NCBI GenBank assembly: GCA_016196225.1
Contig: JACPXZ010000010.1
Coordinates: forward strand, 62,001 to 126,000
Direction: 5' to 3'
DNA: 64,000 bases
From: Candidatus Peregrinibacteria bacterium
GTDB taxonomy: Bacteria; Patescibacteriota; Gracilibacteria; Peribacterales; Peribacteraceae
The notes under the pieces were generated by a model. The model saw only the letters and a list, made by a program, of their open reading frames with translations, had not been told where the DNA came from and did not search any database. The position numbers were made by a program, and so were the translations under genes. The stretch's first letter is position 1. Each line of letters opens with the position of its first letter. Below, piece by piece: positions 39,836 to 50,146 of the stretch.

Positions 39836-40640
39836 ACTCTCTTTTGTGACCTCCCTGACAGCGCCAACATTGGCTTCGGAAACGATCGGATACCTCGGGG
39901 CGTTTGACGTTCGTAATACCATGCTCATGGCTTGGCTGGCAATGATCCTCCTCACGATCATTGCCCTCGCTCTCTGGAAGACAAAATACAAACAGATTCC
40001 CGGCAGGTTTCAATGTCTTATGGAGATCGTCGTCGAAGGACTCTTTGATTTTTTCGATTCCGTTGTGGGTGACCGAGAGCAGACGCGACGATTCTTTCCG
40101 CTTGTGGCAACAATATTCATCTTTCTTCTGATTGGTAACTGGATGGGGATCCTCCCCGGGGTCGGGAGCATTACCATTGAGGGGATTCACGAAGGGCATA
40201 CCATCGCTATTCCCGTTTTTCGTTCGATGAATGCAGATGTCAATATGACCCTCGCAATCGCCATGATCTCTGTCACGATGACGCAGGTATTTGGGATGAC
40301 AGCGCTCGGACTCTTCCCCTACGCCTCCAAATTCTTCGTCCCCCCATGGAGAGATCCAATTGGGAGTTTTGTCGGTATTCTTGAACTTATTGCGGAGTGT
40401 GCCAAAATCATTTCCTTTACCTTTCGGTTGTTTGGAAACATCTTTGCCGGTGAAGTGCTCCTTGTCGTTATTGCCTTCCTTATGCCATACATAGCACCTC
40501 TCCCGTTCCTTGGTCTCGAACTTTTTGTCGGACTGATCCAGGCATTGGTTTTCGCCCTCCTTACCCTTGTTTTTCTTCAAATGGCCACCGCTGCTCACTC
40601 TGGCGCAGAACACGATCAAAGCGCGCACTTTGTCCCTTGA
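39816..40640 (+). CDS. atpB: F-type ATP synthase subunit a
   Basis: ECAKIISFTFRLFGNIFAGEVLL and LFVGLIQALVFALLTLVFLQMA. Confidence 0.95.
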   Translation: MFTTSRRLSFVTSLTAPTLASETIGYLGAFDVRNTMLMAWLAMILLTIIALALWKTKYKQIPGRFQCLMEIVVEGLFDFFDSVVGDREQTRRFFPLVATIFIFLLIGNWMGILPGVGSITIEGIHEGHTIAIPVFRSMNADVNMTLAIAMISVTMTQVFGMTALGLFPYASKFFVPPWRDPIGSFVGILELIAECAKIISFTFRLFGNIFAGEVLLVVIAFLMPYIAPLPFLGLELFVGLIQALVFALLTLVFLQMATAAHSGAEHDQSAHFVP

Positions 40641-40662
40641 TTTGTCGTGATCTTCTCCCTAA

Positions 40663-40977
<315 letters not shown>

Positions 40978-40985
40978 TACATTGG

Positions 40986-41492
40986 ATGGAACTCCTTGCA
41001 AAACTCGGCGTTGATCTCAATTTAATCATTGCTCAGGTCGTCAACTTCGCCATTCTGTTGGGTATTCTCAGTTATTTTGTCTACCGCCCTCTTCTCAATC
41101 TTCTCGATACGCGCCGCGCACGTATTCAAAAGGCCATGGATGACGCCGCACGCATCGAACAACAAACGAGCGAGATGGAGCAGATTCGCCATAGAGAACT
41201 TAAAAAAATTGACAGTGAGTGTGGCGTCTACATGGAACGTATTCGCAAGCAGGCAGAAAGCGTCGAACAAGAAATATTACTACGTGCCAAGGGAGAAGCG
41301 CAGGCGATGATTGATGCAGCCCGGAAACAACTCAACGCCGATCGTGAGCAACTCTTTCAGGAGGCCTTCCAACGTACGGCATCTCTGGTGATGCACATGA
41401 CGGAAAAACTCCTGCAAAGAGAGTTTGGCGCTGTGGACGAAAAACGTATTCTTGCTGCCATCGAACGGGATATTCCAACTCTCGTACGATGA
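40986..41492 (+). CDS. atpF: F-type ATP synthase subunit b
   Basis: N-terminal TM then long charged coiled coil; operon position. Confidence 0.92.
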   Translation: MELLAKLGVDLNLIIAQVVNFAILLGILSYFVYRPLLNLLDTRRARIQKAMDDAARIEQQTSEMEQIRHRELKKIDSECGVYMERIRKQAESVEQEILLRAKGEAQAMIDAARKQLNADREQLFQEAFQRTASLVMHMTEKLLQREFGAVDEKRILAAIERDIPTLVR

Positions 41493-41908
41493 AGGATGCT
41501 GTTAAAACCATTGCACGAGCCTTTGCCGACGTCGCCCGTACCACTTCGGAAGATCAATATCCAGCTCTCTGCACTGCCGCCCTGGCTCTCTTGGACAAAT
41601 GCCAATCTCCAAAAAGTGCGTTGAAGAGATTCCGAAAACTCGCGGAGCGCGCGGTGTACAGACAGACAGACACAATGCTTTTGACCATCTCTTCTCCGTC
41701 AGGAACTCTTGGAGAAAAAACGAAAGACATTGTGGCCCTCTTTGAAAAATATTCCGGACGACGCATAGAACTGATCGAACAAAAAGACGCATCACTGATC
41801 GGAGGAATGCGCATTGCATTTGATGATGAGCGCATCGATGCCTCTCTGCACGGAAACCTTGCACAGGTCTCTGCTTTCCTGTGTAATCCCCTCTCTGTTT
41901 CACATTAA
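41489..41908 (+). CDS. atpH: F-type ATP synthase subunit delta
   Basis: C-terminal DASLIGGMRIAFDDERIDASLHGNLAQVSAFL; operon position. Confidence 0.88.
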   Translation: MKDAVKTIARAFADVARTTSEDQYPALCTAALALLDKCQSPKSALKRFRKLAERAVYRQTDTMLLTISSPSGTLGEKTKDIVALFEKYSGRRIELIEQKDASLIGGMRIAFDDERIDASLHGNLAQVSAFLCNPLSVSH

Positions 41909-41911
41909 TTT

Positions 41912-43417
41912 ATGAGCTCCCACCAAACACTGATCAAAATCCTTGAGGAACGCATCGCATCCTATGTTCCTTCGGCAGAGCATGAACATGTTGGGACCAT
42001 CACCGATGTCGGCGATGGCATCGCGAAGATCAGCGGTCTCTCCAAGATCGGTTCCTCGGAAATGATTGACTGCGGACAGGGCGTGAAAGGAAGCGTCCTC
42101 AATCTTGGAGAAGATTCGGTAGGCGCCATTATTTTTGGTGATTATACCCGCCTTAAAGAAGGCGATACCGTGAAATCATTGGGGCAGGTTCTCTCCGTCC
42201 CCGTTGGAGAATCCCTCATTGGTCGTGTCGTTTCTCCGTTGGGCGAAGCTAAGGACGGCGGCCCTGCCATTCACAGCAAAAAAAATTACCCTGTGGAAAA
42301 AATCGCCCCGCGCGTGATCGAACGTCAGTCGGTGAGCGTTCCCCTCCAAACGGGGATCAAAGCGGTCGATTCTATGATCCCCATCGGACGCGGACAACGG
42401 GAACTCATCATCGGCGACCGTCAAACCGGAAAGACCGCTCTTGTCGTTGACGCCATTATCAACCAGCGCGACACGCAACACACGGACCGTCCCGTCATCT
42501 GCATCTACGTGGCAATCGGTCAAAAGGAAGCAAAAGTCGCGAAGATTGTTGCGGAGCTCAAAAAACACAAGGCAATGGAGTACACCATTGTGGTGAGTGC
42601 ATCCGCATCAGAACCGGCGGCACTCTCGTACATTGCTCCGTTTGCCGGAACAGCGATGGGAGAATACTTCCTTGACCAAGGGAAAGATGTCCTTTGCATT
42701 TATGACGATCTCAGCAAACACGCTTGGGCCTATCGGCAAATCGCTCTCCTCCTCCGCCGTCCTCCGGGACGGGAAGCCTATCCCGGAGATGTCTTCTACC
42801 TCCACTCCCGACTCCTTGAACGTGCGTGCTCTCTCGATAAAAAACACGGAGGCGGCTCACTCACGGCGCTGCCCATCATCGAAACACAGGAAGGGAATGT
42901 CGCGGCATATATCCCCACCAATGTTATTTCGATCACGGACGGTCAGATCTACCTCGAGGGTGATCTGTTCTATAAAGGCATTCGCCCGGCCCTCAATGTC
43001 GGTTTGTCCGTCTCTCGTGTAGGATCTGCGGCGCAGGTCAAAGCAATGAAGAAGGTTGCGGGGAAACTGCGCCTCGATCTTGCCCAATATCGGGAATTGG
43101 CGGTCTTCGCCCAATTTGGCTCAGATCTGGATGAAGCCACCAAAAAGCAGCTCGACCGGGGAGCTCGACTCACGGAGATCCTCAAGCAGGGACAATACGA
43201 ACCGATGTCGGTTGGAGCGCAAGTGGTCATGCTCTTTGCGGGAGTGAATGGTGAGCTTGATGACATTCCTGTTACGGATGTAAAGCAGTTTGAAAACGAT
43301 TTTCTTACGTTTCTCCGGGAAAAACATCCCCACGTCCTTGTGGATGCCGCGAAGGACATGAGCGCTGAACTCGAAGCGCAACTGCGCCGCCTCATTGAAC
43401 TCTTTAAAAAGAAGTAA
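41912..43417 (+). CDS. atpA: F-type ATP synthase subunit alpha
   Basis: [59 protein letters not shown]. Confidence 0.97.
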   Translation: MSSHQTLIKILEERIASYVPSAEHEHVGTITDVGDGIAKISGLSKIGSSEMIDCGQGVKGSVLNLGEDSVGAIIFGDYTRLKEGDTVKSLGQVLSVPVGESLIGRVVSPLGEAKDGGPAIHSKKNYPVEKIAPRVIERQSVSVPLQTGIKAVDSMIPIGRGQRELIIGDRQTGKTALVVDAIINQRDTQHTDRPVICIYVAIGQKEAKVAKIVAELKKHKAMEYTIVVSASASEPAALSYIAPFAGTAMGEYFLDQGKDVLCIYDDLSKHAWAYRQIALLLRRPPGREAYPGDVFYLHSRLLERACSLDKKHGGGSLTALPIIETQEGNVAAYIPTNVISITDGQIYLEGDLFYKGIRPALNVGLSVSRVGSAAQVKAMKKVAGKLRLDLAQYRELAVFAQFGSDLDEATKKQLDRGARLTEILKQGQYEPMSVGAQVVMLFAGVNGELDDIPVTDVKQFENDFLTFLREKHPHVLVDAAKDMSAELEAQLRRLIELFKKK

Positions 43418-44344
43418 ATGGCCAGTCTCCGAGAGATTCGGCGAAAAATGCGGGCAATACGGGCCACGCGTCAGGTCACGAAGGCTATGGAACTTGTTGC
43501 CGCCTCAAAAATGCGTCGCGCAACTCAGAGCGCGGTGACTCTCCGCCACTATGCTCTCTCCGCATGGAATCTCCTCGAGCATATTGCGGACGTCCATCCC
43601 GATATTCATCCGTATTTGATGAAACGCTCTGGCGAAAAAACCCTTGCCCTCCTCTTCATGTCCGATCGTGGTCTTTGTGGAAGTCTCAATGCTCTGATGT
43701 TTCGCACTGTTCTCAAATACATCAAAGAAGTGACGTCACTTCCTTCATTCGAGACACTCCACTTCGTTGCCGTTGGCAAAAAGGCTCAACAAATCCTCGC
43801 ACGCAACCATCAAACGGTTATTGCGGCTTTCTCTGCACTCAGCAATCATCCGACATTCCGTGACGTCCTCCCTATGACGACCATCGCAACAGAGAGTTTT
43901 TTACAGGGAACATACGATCATATCGTCCTTATCTATCCCGATTTTGTGTCTGCCCTCGTGCAGGAACCCGTTGTAAAAGTTCTGCTCCCCTTCTCAAAAA
44001 CGGATCTTAAAGAGATGATCGGGAGTCTCCTCCCCCGCAAACGAGGCTCAGAGCAGCGAGCAGCGAGCAGCTCCCAGCAAGCAGCTGTTAACGAGTATCT
44101 CTTTGAGCCTTCCCCAGAGGACATCGTCCGGACCATCCTTCCGCAACTCACCGAAATCCAGCTCTATCAGGCGGTTCTCGAAGCCGCCGCTTCCGAACAT
44201 TCCGCCCGTATGGTGGCCATGCACAATGCCACCGACAATGCCTCGGATTTCCTTTCGGATTTGACCCTCACCTTCAACCAAACCAGGCAGGCAAATATCA
44301 CCGCGGAACTTGCCGAGCTTTCCGCCAGTTCCGCCGCTCTCTAA
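43418..44344 (+). CDS. atpG: F-type ATP synthase subunit gamma
   Basis: N-terminal IRRKMRAIRATRQVTKAMELVAASKMRRA; C-terminal MVAMHNATDNASDFLSDLTLTFNQTRQANITAEL. Confidence 0.95.
   Translation: MASLREIRRKMRAIRATRQVTKAMELVAASKMRRATQSAVTLRHYALSAWNLLEHIADVHPDIHPYLMKRSGEKTLALLFMSDRGLCGSLNALMFRTVLKYIKEVTSLPSFETLHFVAVGKKAQQILARNHQTVIAAFSALSNHPTFRDVLPMTTIATESFLQGTYDHIVLIYPDFVSALVQEPVVKVLLPFSKTDLKEMIGSLLPRKRGSEQRAASSSQQAAVNEYLFEPSPEDIVRTILPQLTEIQLYQAVLEAAASEHSARMVAMHNATDNASDFLSDLTLTFNQTRQANITAELAELSASSAAL
44049..44090 (+). repeat. Low-complexity GAGCAGC/CAGCAAGC repeat insert inside atpG
   Basis: cagagcagcgagcagcgagcagctcccagcaagcagctgtta, encoding SEQRAASSSQQAAV. Confidence 0.75.
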
Positions 44345-45303
44345 CTCACTTCCATGAACGTGAGCTTGAGGAGCCCTTTTGTGCTTCGAAGTTCATCCGG
44401 AAGATCGGCTTGTCGAAATGCTTCCTGAATTTCATCAGCGGCACTATCCTTGGTGTGCACAGGGTCTTTGGGGTCGTACCAGACCACTAATTCGAACGGA
44501 ATTTTTTCTTCGATAAAAAGTTCGTTAAACCCATGATGGTACGCGATGTTCAACATAAGACGAATATTTGCCACACGTGCCGCTCGATCCGAGAGACACC
44601 ACTGGGTTGCATCGAAATATCGCGGAGCATCCTCCACAAATCTAATATTCCTTACCTTCTTGGTGTACCGAAGATTGGATCCAAGAGCAACGTGATAATC
44701 GGGGCGCTGGAGCGTCTCGACATGCCCAAGATACGGCACCCTCAATGCTGCTGCGAGCTTATGGGCATGCGATACCGCAAGATCATCCTTCCCGTGACAC
44801 GCTCCGCAATCCTTGTGACTCGTGACACCCATAATGTGCTCTGTTCCTACAAGGTTTCGCAGGTCCTCGGCAAATCCGGGATATTGGACCCCGGATCCCG
44901 GAACAGAGATGACATCAAAGTTCTTCGGGAGAGCGTGACCCGCTGTGGGGAGAAATTTATCCAGATCATCCCCCTCGTCAACGCACTCGATACCGTATAT
45001 TTGAGGAGAGGATACCAAAAGTTGTTCGCGGTGTTCCTCCCACCATGCGTCGGGGTTTTCTCTAAACCGCTCTGCACGCTTAAGTGTTCTGTTGAATTCA
45101 TCGCGGCGGGACTCGGTTCCTTCCATATGTTCTACATGATCATGATGATCCATACGATGAAAATGGGAAAGAAGTAATCCGGCAGCCCCTGCGGCCATTG
45201 CCATGATCGATCCTATCACAAACTGTCGTCGACCGATCGGACCCGATAATTGTTCATTGTGATTCGGGGTATTGGCCATCTGCGCGTTAAATTTTAACAT
45301 CAT
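44341..45303 (-). CDS. Tat-signal protein resembling a beta-carbonic anhydrase
   Basis: GRRQFVIGSIMAMAAGAAGLLL twin-Arg leader; ECVDEG, ISVPGSGV and SHKDCGAC match the CxD...HxxC scaffold. Confidence 0.6.
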   Translation of the reverse strand: MMLKFNAQMANTPNHNEQLSGPIGRRQFVIGSIMAMAAGAAGLLLSHFHRMDHHDHVEHMEGTESRRDEFNRTLKRAERFRENPDAWWEEHREQLLVSSPQIYGIECVDEGDDLDKFLPTAGHALPKNFDVISVPGSGVQYPGFAEDLRNLVGTEHIMGVTSHKDCGACHGKDDLAVSHAHKLAAALRVPYLGHVETLQRPDYHVALGSNLRYTKKVRNIRFVEDAPRYFDATQWCLSDRAARVANIRLMLNIAYHHGFNELFIEEKIPFELVVWYDPKDPVHTKDSAADEIQEAFRQADLPDELRSTKGLLKLTFMEVS

Positions 45304-45347
45304 TGTAAATATAAATCAAGGGATACAAAAACCGTCCTTGACAGAAA

Positions 45348-46244
45348 ATGGCTTCGGCTCCACTCTTTATAAACATGGTAGAGACAACGAAGAACCAGAC
45401 TCTCCCCCATAAAGATCTCGAGCTGTCTCCAGTCCTCTCTGAGTTGGACGGTCAAAACCGACGTACGTTTATCAAGCTTTTTGCCGGCGCCCTCCTTTTC
45501 GGCTCTCTGCCAACTGTCCGTGCGTGCGAATCCGCAAAAACCGCCCCAGCCGGATCGCTCATTATCGGGGGAGGCGGCGAACTCTCCCAAGAAATCCGCG
45601 ACCATTTCGTAAAACTCGCCGGAGGAGATAAAGCCCGCATTGTGATCATTCCCACGGCGAGTGCAAATGCCGACTTTCCTGACCAGAGCGTTGACATGTA
45701 TTGGGGAGAAGAAGATAAAGTGGCCTCTGCTCTGCTCCTGCATACCCGCAGTCGCATAGAGGCCAATCTCCCAAGTTTTGTGCAGCCACTCAACGAAGCA
45801 ACAGGAGTCTGGTTTTCCGGCGGAGATCAATCCCGCATCGCGGATGCCTATGTGGGTACACTCGCCGAAGAAAGGTGCAATACTGTTCTTCGGCGCGGCG
45901 GCGTGGTCGGCGGAACCTCGGCGGGAGGTGCCGTGATGAGTCCGATCATGATTGCCGGCGGCAATCCTATCCCCACTCTTGGCAAGGGATTTCGTTTCCT
46001 CGAACAGTTCGTCAGACGAACATGCATCATCGACCAGCACTTCGACACGCGAAACCGTATCCAACGCCTTTTGCATGCTCTCAAATTACATCCCGAGTCC
46101 GTGGGTTTGGGAGTTGGCTGGGGAGCAGCCCTCCTCGTCAATGGCTCCGATATAACGGTGATGGGTAAAAATGTGTGGCTGTGCAATGCCGATGGAAAGT
46201 CAAAGGAATATTCGCCCGGCGAAAAGGTGGATGTTGATCTATAA
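45348..46244 (+). CDS. Cyanophycinase-like peptidase S51 with Tat-type leader
   Basis: GSLIIGGGGE, GVWFSGGDQSRI, VVGGTSAGGAVM (Ser nucleophile), NRRTFIKLFAGALLFG leader; start may be 45375. Confidence 0.85.
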   Translation: MASAPLFINMVETTKNQTLPHKDLELSPVLSELDGQNRRTFIKLFAGALLFGSLPTVRACESAKTAPAGSLIIGGGGELSQEIRDHFVKLAGGDKARIVIIPTASANADFPDQSVDMYWGEEDKVASALLLHTRSRIEANLPSFVQPLNEATGVWFSGGDQSRIADAYVGTLAEERCNTVLRRGGVVGGTSAGGAVMSPIMIAGGNPIPTLGKGFRFLEQFVRRTCIIDQHFDTRNRIQRLLHALKLHPESVGLGVGWGAALLVNGSDITVMGKNVWLCNADGKSKEYSPGEKVDVDL

Positions 46245-46296
46245 AATTGTCCCCATGGTCGGATGACCATGAGGACATGTTGTACGCCCGCGCAGT

Positions 46297-46800
46297 TCAG
46301 ATAGATTTGAGAAATGCCTGGACCACACCGACGATGGCGGTGATCCCACCCAGTATTGCCCAGAGACAATAGAGGGTGTTGTGCGGAAACACCGCGATTC
46401 CTCGGGGGATGGTGATGATACTCTTCCCGTTCTCACCGGAATCGATCAATGTTTCCATCAACTTCATCAGGATATTGGTCCGCTCCAAAGGGGTGGTCTC
46501 CGGCCTTACGCGTTTGAGCTCCTCCAACGCCGACTTGAGGTTTTGATACCAAAAGCCGACATCCTCATCCGGTGTACGGTACAGGATAGAGGTGTACCCA
46601 CCGGTCATGTGATTGACCTCAAGATACGTTACCACAGCATCCATCTCCTGAATTGCCAGCTCTACGCTGTTGGCATCGGCAGCACGTTTCAGGCGCCCCT
46701 CGACATTGATGCCAAAAAGGATGTCCTGAACAACGCACGTCCCACCAAACAGTACGATGGGGAGACACAACACCACAGCCAAAACACTATGTCGTTTCAT
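46297..46800 (-). CDS. Hypothetical membrane protein
   Basis: Signal/TM N-terminus (MKRHSVLAVVLCLPIVLFGGTCVV) and C-terminal TM. Confidence 0.55.
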   Translation of the reverse strand: MKRHSVLAVVLCLPIVLFGGTCVVQDILFGINVEGRLKRAADANSVELAIQEMDAVVTYLEVNHMTGGYTSILYRTPDEDVGFWYQNLKSALEELKRVRPETTPLERTNILMKLMETLIDSGENGKSIITIPRGIAVFPHNTLYCLWAILGGITAIVGVVQAFLKSI

Positions 46801-46900
46801 CTTAGAACTCCTTTCGTGTGAACGAGCGAGGGGAATACAACTAAAGGTCAATATACGATATAAACTTACTTATGTCAATCCCTGCACAATGGGCCGGTAG

Positions 46901-47740
46901 CTATATCTCCCGAATATTCTCTGATAGGGAAATAATGCGTTCGAGCTGTGCGATCGTGCTACGCATCAACATCATATATGTAGAGTATCCCTGTTGCTTT
47001 ACTGCGCGCAGGGTATCGGCTGCCTGCATGATGCTGTTTTGCACAATCTCCGCGTCGCTATTCCCCTGCGGAAGATGATCGAATGGCACGTGATTTTGCT
47101 CATGCCAATAGCGACGGTTGCGCTCAGTCGTTATCCATGTAACACCCGCATATATTTGATCAGGTCTCAAAAGACCCGATGTGCGCCGGTCGATGTCTCC
47201 CAAAATAGAACCGTGGAAAATGGGTTGTGTAAAAACGGCATCAACTGTTTTCCCGATTGCGGGAACCTTTTTCTCCCATCGTCCCCAATTGGGCTGGTAC
47301 AGGTCAGCCGCAACACCTATGCGCATTGGCTGCAATTGAATATCCGAATAAATGACTTCGTGTGCATGTGTACATTGGGCTTCTTGATCAGTTGGATCAC
47401 CGGTGATGAGCAAAGCGATATTCACGTTATTTCTGGCAGCGAGGCACAAGCGGTCCAATGTTTGTCCCACTGTCCTTTCCCTTGTACGCAGATGTACTGC
47501 AAGTTGCTTTTGCGATGATATTTTCCCCTGCGACCGCAATTGCATAATATCCTCAGGACACAGATATGTTTGGCTTTTTTTGACTAACTCCGGGATGTTG
47601 TATCCATCAAATGGTATGCCGGATGCCTCCAAATCCATCATGGATTGATGGAGAGAGACATCAGAGCGGGGCACAAGCTCAAGAAAAACTTCGGGCATTA
47701 TTGGAAAGGGAAGAGCGGACACGACGTGCGGCTTCGACAA
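46901..47740 (-). CDS. Methylenetetrahydrofolate-reductase-like protein
   Basis: NVNIALLITGDPTD and KKVPAIGKTVDAVFTQPIF resemble MetF blocks; adjacent to metE. Confidence 0.6.
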   Translation of the reverse strand: MSKPHVVSALPFPIMPEVFLELVPRSDVSLHQSMMDLEASGIPFDGYNIPELVKKSQTYLCPEDIMQLRSQGKISSQKQLAVHLRTRERTVGQTLDRLCLAARNNVNIALLITGDPTDQEAQCTHAHEVIYSDIQLQPMRIGVAADLYQPNWGRWEKKVPAIGKTVDAVFTQPIFHGSILGDIDRRTSGLLRPDQIYAGVTWITTERNRRYWHEQNHVPFDHLPQGNSDAEIVQNSIMQAADTLRAVKQQGYSTYMMLMRSTIAQLERIISLSENIREI

Positions 47741-50021
47741 GATGTTCCAGCGCTTCGCACACCTCTTCGGGTGTGCGTGTTTTCAAACCGCAATCCGGAT
47801 TAATCCACAGGCGTTCATCCGGTACATATGTTCGCGCACGCTCGATCAGTTGAATCAGTTCATCTGTCGCGGGAACGCGAGGGGAATGTATATCCCAAAC
47901 ACCCGGTCCAATATCGCAAGGCAGTTCCCGTGATTGTAATGCATCGAGGAAAGCCAAACGTGACCGTGCTGCTTCTATCGAAATCACATCGATATCGAGA
48001 TCGCGCAGTACCGGCAAAATGTCTCGCACATCTCCATAACACATATGCGTATGAATCTGCGTTTCGGGCTTGGCTTGACTCACCGTCAAACGGAATGCAT
48101 CAGCGGCCCATTGCAGATATTCATCTCTCTGATCCGAACGCAGTGGTAAACCTTCGCGTAGTGCCGGTTCGTCAATCTGTATGATCCCGATACCGGCCTG
48201 TTCCAGTTCTTGTACCTCATGTCTCATCGCCAAAGCGATCTGACGGCATGTTTCTTTTTCGGGTATGTCACTGCGCACAAAACTCCAATGCAGGATCGTC
48301 ACCGGACCCGTCAACATTCCCTTCACTGGTTTGTGCGTAAGCGATTGAGCATAGCGCGACCAGTCCACCGTGATGGGACCGGGACGTGATACGTCACCAT
48401 AGATGATGGGCGGGCGGACATAGCGCGAACCGAAACTTTGCACCCATCCATGCTCCGTACAGACAATGCCATTAAGCTGTTCAGCGAAATATTGCACCAT
48501 GTCATTGCGCTCTGATTCGCCATGAACAAGAATATCCAACCCTGCCTCTTCTTGCGTGCGGATGACATCCGCAATTTCTTTTCTCAAAAATGCGTCATAC
48601 TCCGTATCGGAGAGCTGACCTTTGCGATGTCTTGCGCGTGCGCCACGAATAACATCGGTCTGCGGGAAAGATCCGATAGTGGTGGTTGGAAAAATCGGCA
48701 GTTGGAGTTTTTGATGTTGCATCTTTCGTCGTTCATCAATTGATACGCGGTAGGGCACGCCCTCTGCTTCGATTGTCGCACTCTGTTTCTGTACCGAATC
48801 ATTATGAACCAGAGGATGATTTTTTTGTGCATCCAGCTCTTTGGTCCTGTCTGCGCAGAACACTCCTGCATCAGCATTGCCATCGAGAGCATGCTTCAGG
48901 GTCATGACTTCCTGAAGTTTTTCACGCGCAAAAGCCAACCAAGAGTGCACATCAGGCGGCAAACCAGTCTCACGCTGAACGGTATACGGTACATGCAAAA
49001 GCGAACTTGATGGAGCAATGATTAATCGATCTTCACCAAGGCGGTTCTTTGCAAAGCGCAAGAGTTCCAATGAACGCTGCAGATCGTTCTTCCAAATATT
49101 TCTGCCATCCACGACTCCCAACGATACGGTCTTATCGGATGAAATTCTTTCAACGGCGTGCGCGGTTTCTGCCTCTGCTTCTACCGCATCAAGATGGACC
49201 GCATCGACAGGCAATGATAATGCAACATCGAGATTGTCACGCAATGCACCGAAGTACGTCCCAAGAAGAATGTTCAAATCACCGGCATCCTGTCGGAGAC
49301 GTTGATATGCGTGGACAAATGCCTGCTGTTGCTTTGGCTCCAGGTCCAACACCAGCGTCGGTTCATCAAGCTGGACCCACTCGGCACCTTGTGCATTCAA
49401 TGTTTGCAACACTTCACCGAAGACCGGCAGAAGGCGATCCAAAAGTTCTAACCGATCAAACTCTTCACCGTCACATCGACCGAGAAGTAGATAGGAAACC
49501 GGACCAAGCAATACGGGCTTTGTGCGGATGTTTTGCTCTAATGCTTCAGAGAATTCGCGGAACGGTTTATCGGACGAAAGCTGAAATTGCTGATCTCTGC
49601 GTAATTCAGGAACTAAATAGTGATAGTTCGTATCAAACCATTTCCGCAAGCTCTGTGCGACCACTCCCGATATTGCATCATGTGTGCCATGACAGATATG
49701 CTCCGGTGCGTCTTTTCCTCTTGCCAACGCAAAATATGTATCGAGTGATACATGAGGATCGATATGGGCAAACCGATCCGGTATCGCACCTACCAAACAT
49801 GTGGTATCCAAAACATGATCATAGAAACTGAAATCATTACTGGATATGAGATCTATCCCCGCATCCTTTTGAGTCTGCCAATTGCGTTGCCGAATGGACG
49901 CGGCAACGGATTCCAACTGATCAGAGGATCGCCCCCCCGACCAATACCCTTCGAGGGCAAATTTGAGTTCCCGATCTTCACCGATACGGGGATAACCAAG
50001 ACTGGATGTGCGTACAGGCAT
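47679..50021 (-). CDS. metE: Cobalamin-independent methionine synthase
   Basis: SSLGYPRIGEDRELKFALEGYW, FPTTTIGSFPQT, HGESERNDMVQYFAEQLNG, IQIDEPALREGLPLR, HTHMCYG, NPDCGLKTR; start assigned at MPVRTSSLGYPRIG. Confidence 0.95.
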   Translation of the reverse strand: MPVRTSSLGYPRIGEDRELKFALEGYWSGGRSSDQLESVAASIRQRNWQTQKDAGIDLISSNDFSFYDHVLDTTCLVGAIPDRFAHIDPHVSLDTYFALARGKDAPEHICHGTHDAISGVVAQSLRKWFDTNYHYLVPELRRDQQFQLSSDKPFREFSEALEQNIRTKPVLLGPVSYLLLGRCDGEEFDRLELLDRLLPVFGEVLQTLNAQGAEWVQLDEPTLVLDLEPKQQQAFVHAYQRLRQDAGDLNILLGTYFGALRDNLDVALSLPVDAVHLDAVEAEAETAHAVERISSDKTVSLGVVDGRNIWKNDLQRSLELLRFAKNRLGEDRLIIAPSSSLLHVPYTVQRETGLPPDVHSWLAFAREKLQEVMTLKHALDGNADAGVFCADRTKELDAQKNHPLVHNDSVQKQSATIEAEGVPYRVSIDERRKMQHQKLQLPIFPTTTIGSFPQTDVIRGARARHRKGQLSDTEYDAFLRKEIADVIRTQEEAGLDILVHGESERNDMVQYFAEQLNGIVCTEHGWVQSFGSRYVRPPIIYGDVSRPGPITVDWSRYAQSLTHKPVKGMLTGPVTILHWSFVRSDIPEKETCRQIALAMRHEVQELEQAGIGIIQIDEPALREGLPLRSDQRDEYLQWAADAFRLTVSQAKPETQIHTHMCYGDVRDILPVLRDLDIDVISIEAARSRLAFLDALQSRELPCDIGPGVWDIHSPRVPATDELIQLIERARTYVPDERLWINPDCGLKTRTPEEVCEALEHLVEAARRVRSSLSNNARSFS

Positions 50022-50111
50022 AGGAATGGAGGAATATGAAAACATCCAGACCCTATTCGTTCGCCAATTGAATTTGAAATTTTTGATATATTTTGTATAT
50101 AAAATTAAATA

Positions 50112-50129
50112 TTGTATGAATTCATACAA
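50112..50129. promoter_or_regulatory. Perfect 18-bp palindrome TTGTATGAATTCATACAA between divergent metE and 50147..50797
   Basis: Read directly in the AT-rich intergenic region. Confidence 0.6.
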
Positions 50130-50146
50130 ATATGTAGAATCCCGTT

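Noticed and set aside
39789-40628. 279-aa minus-strand ORF
   Set aside because: Antisense to atpB.
45300-46076. 258-aa minus-strand ORF
   Set aside because: Antisense to cyanophycinase.
49049-49831. 260-aa plus-strand ORF
   Set aside because: Antisense to metE.
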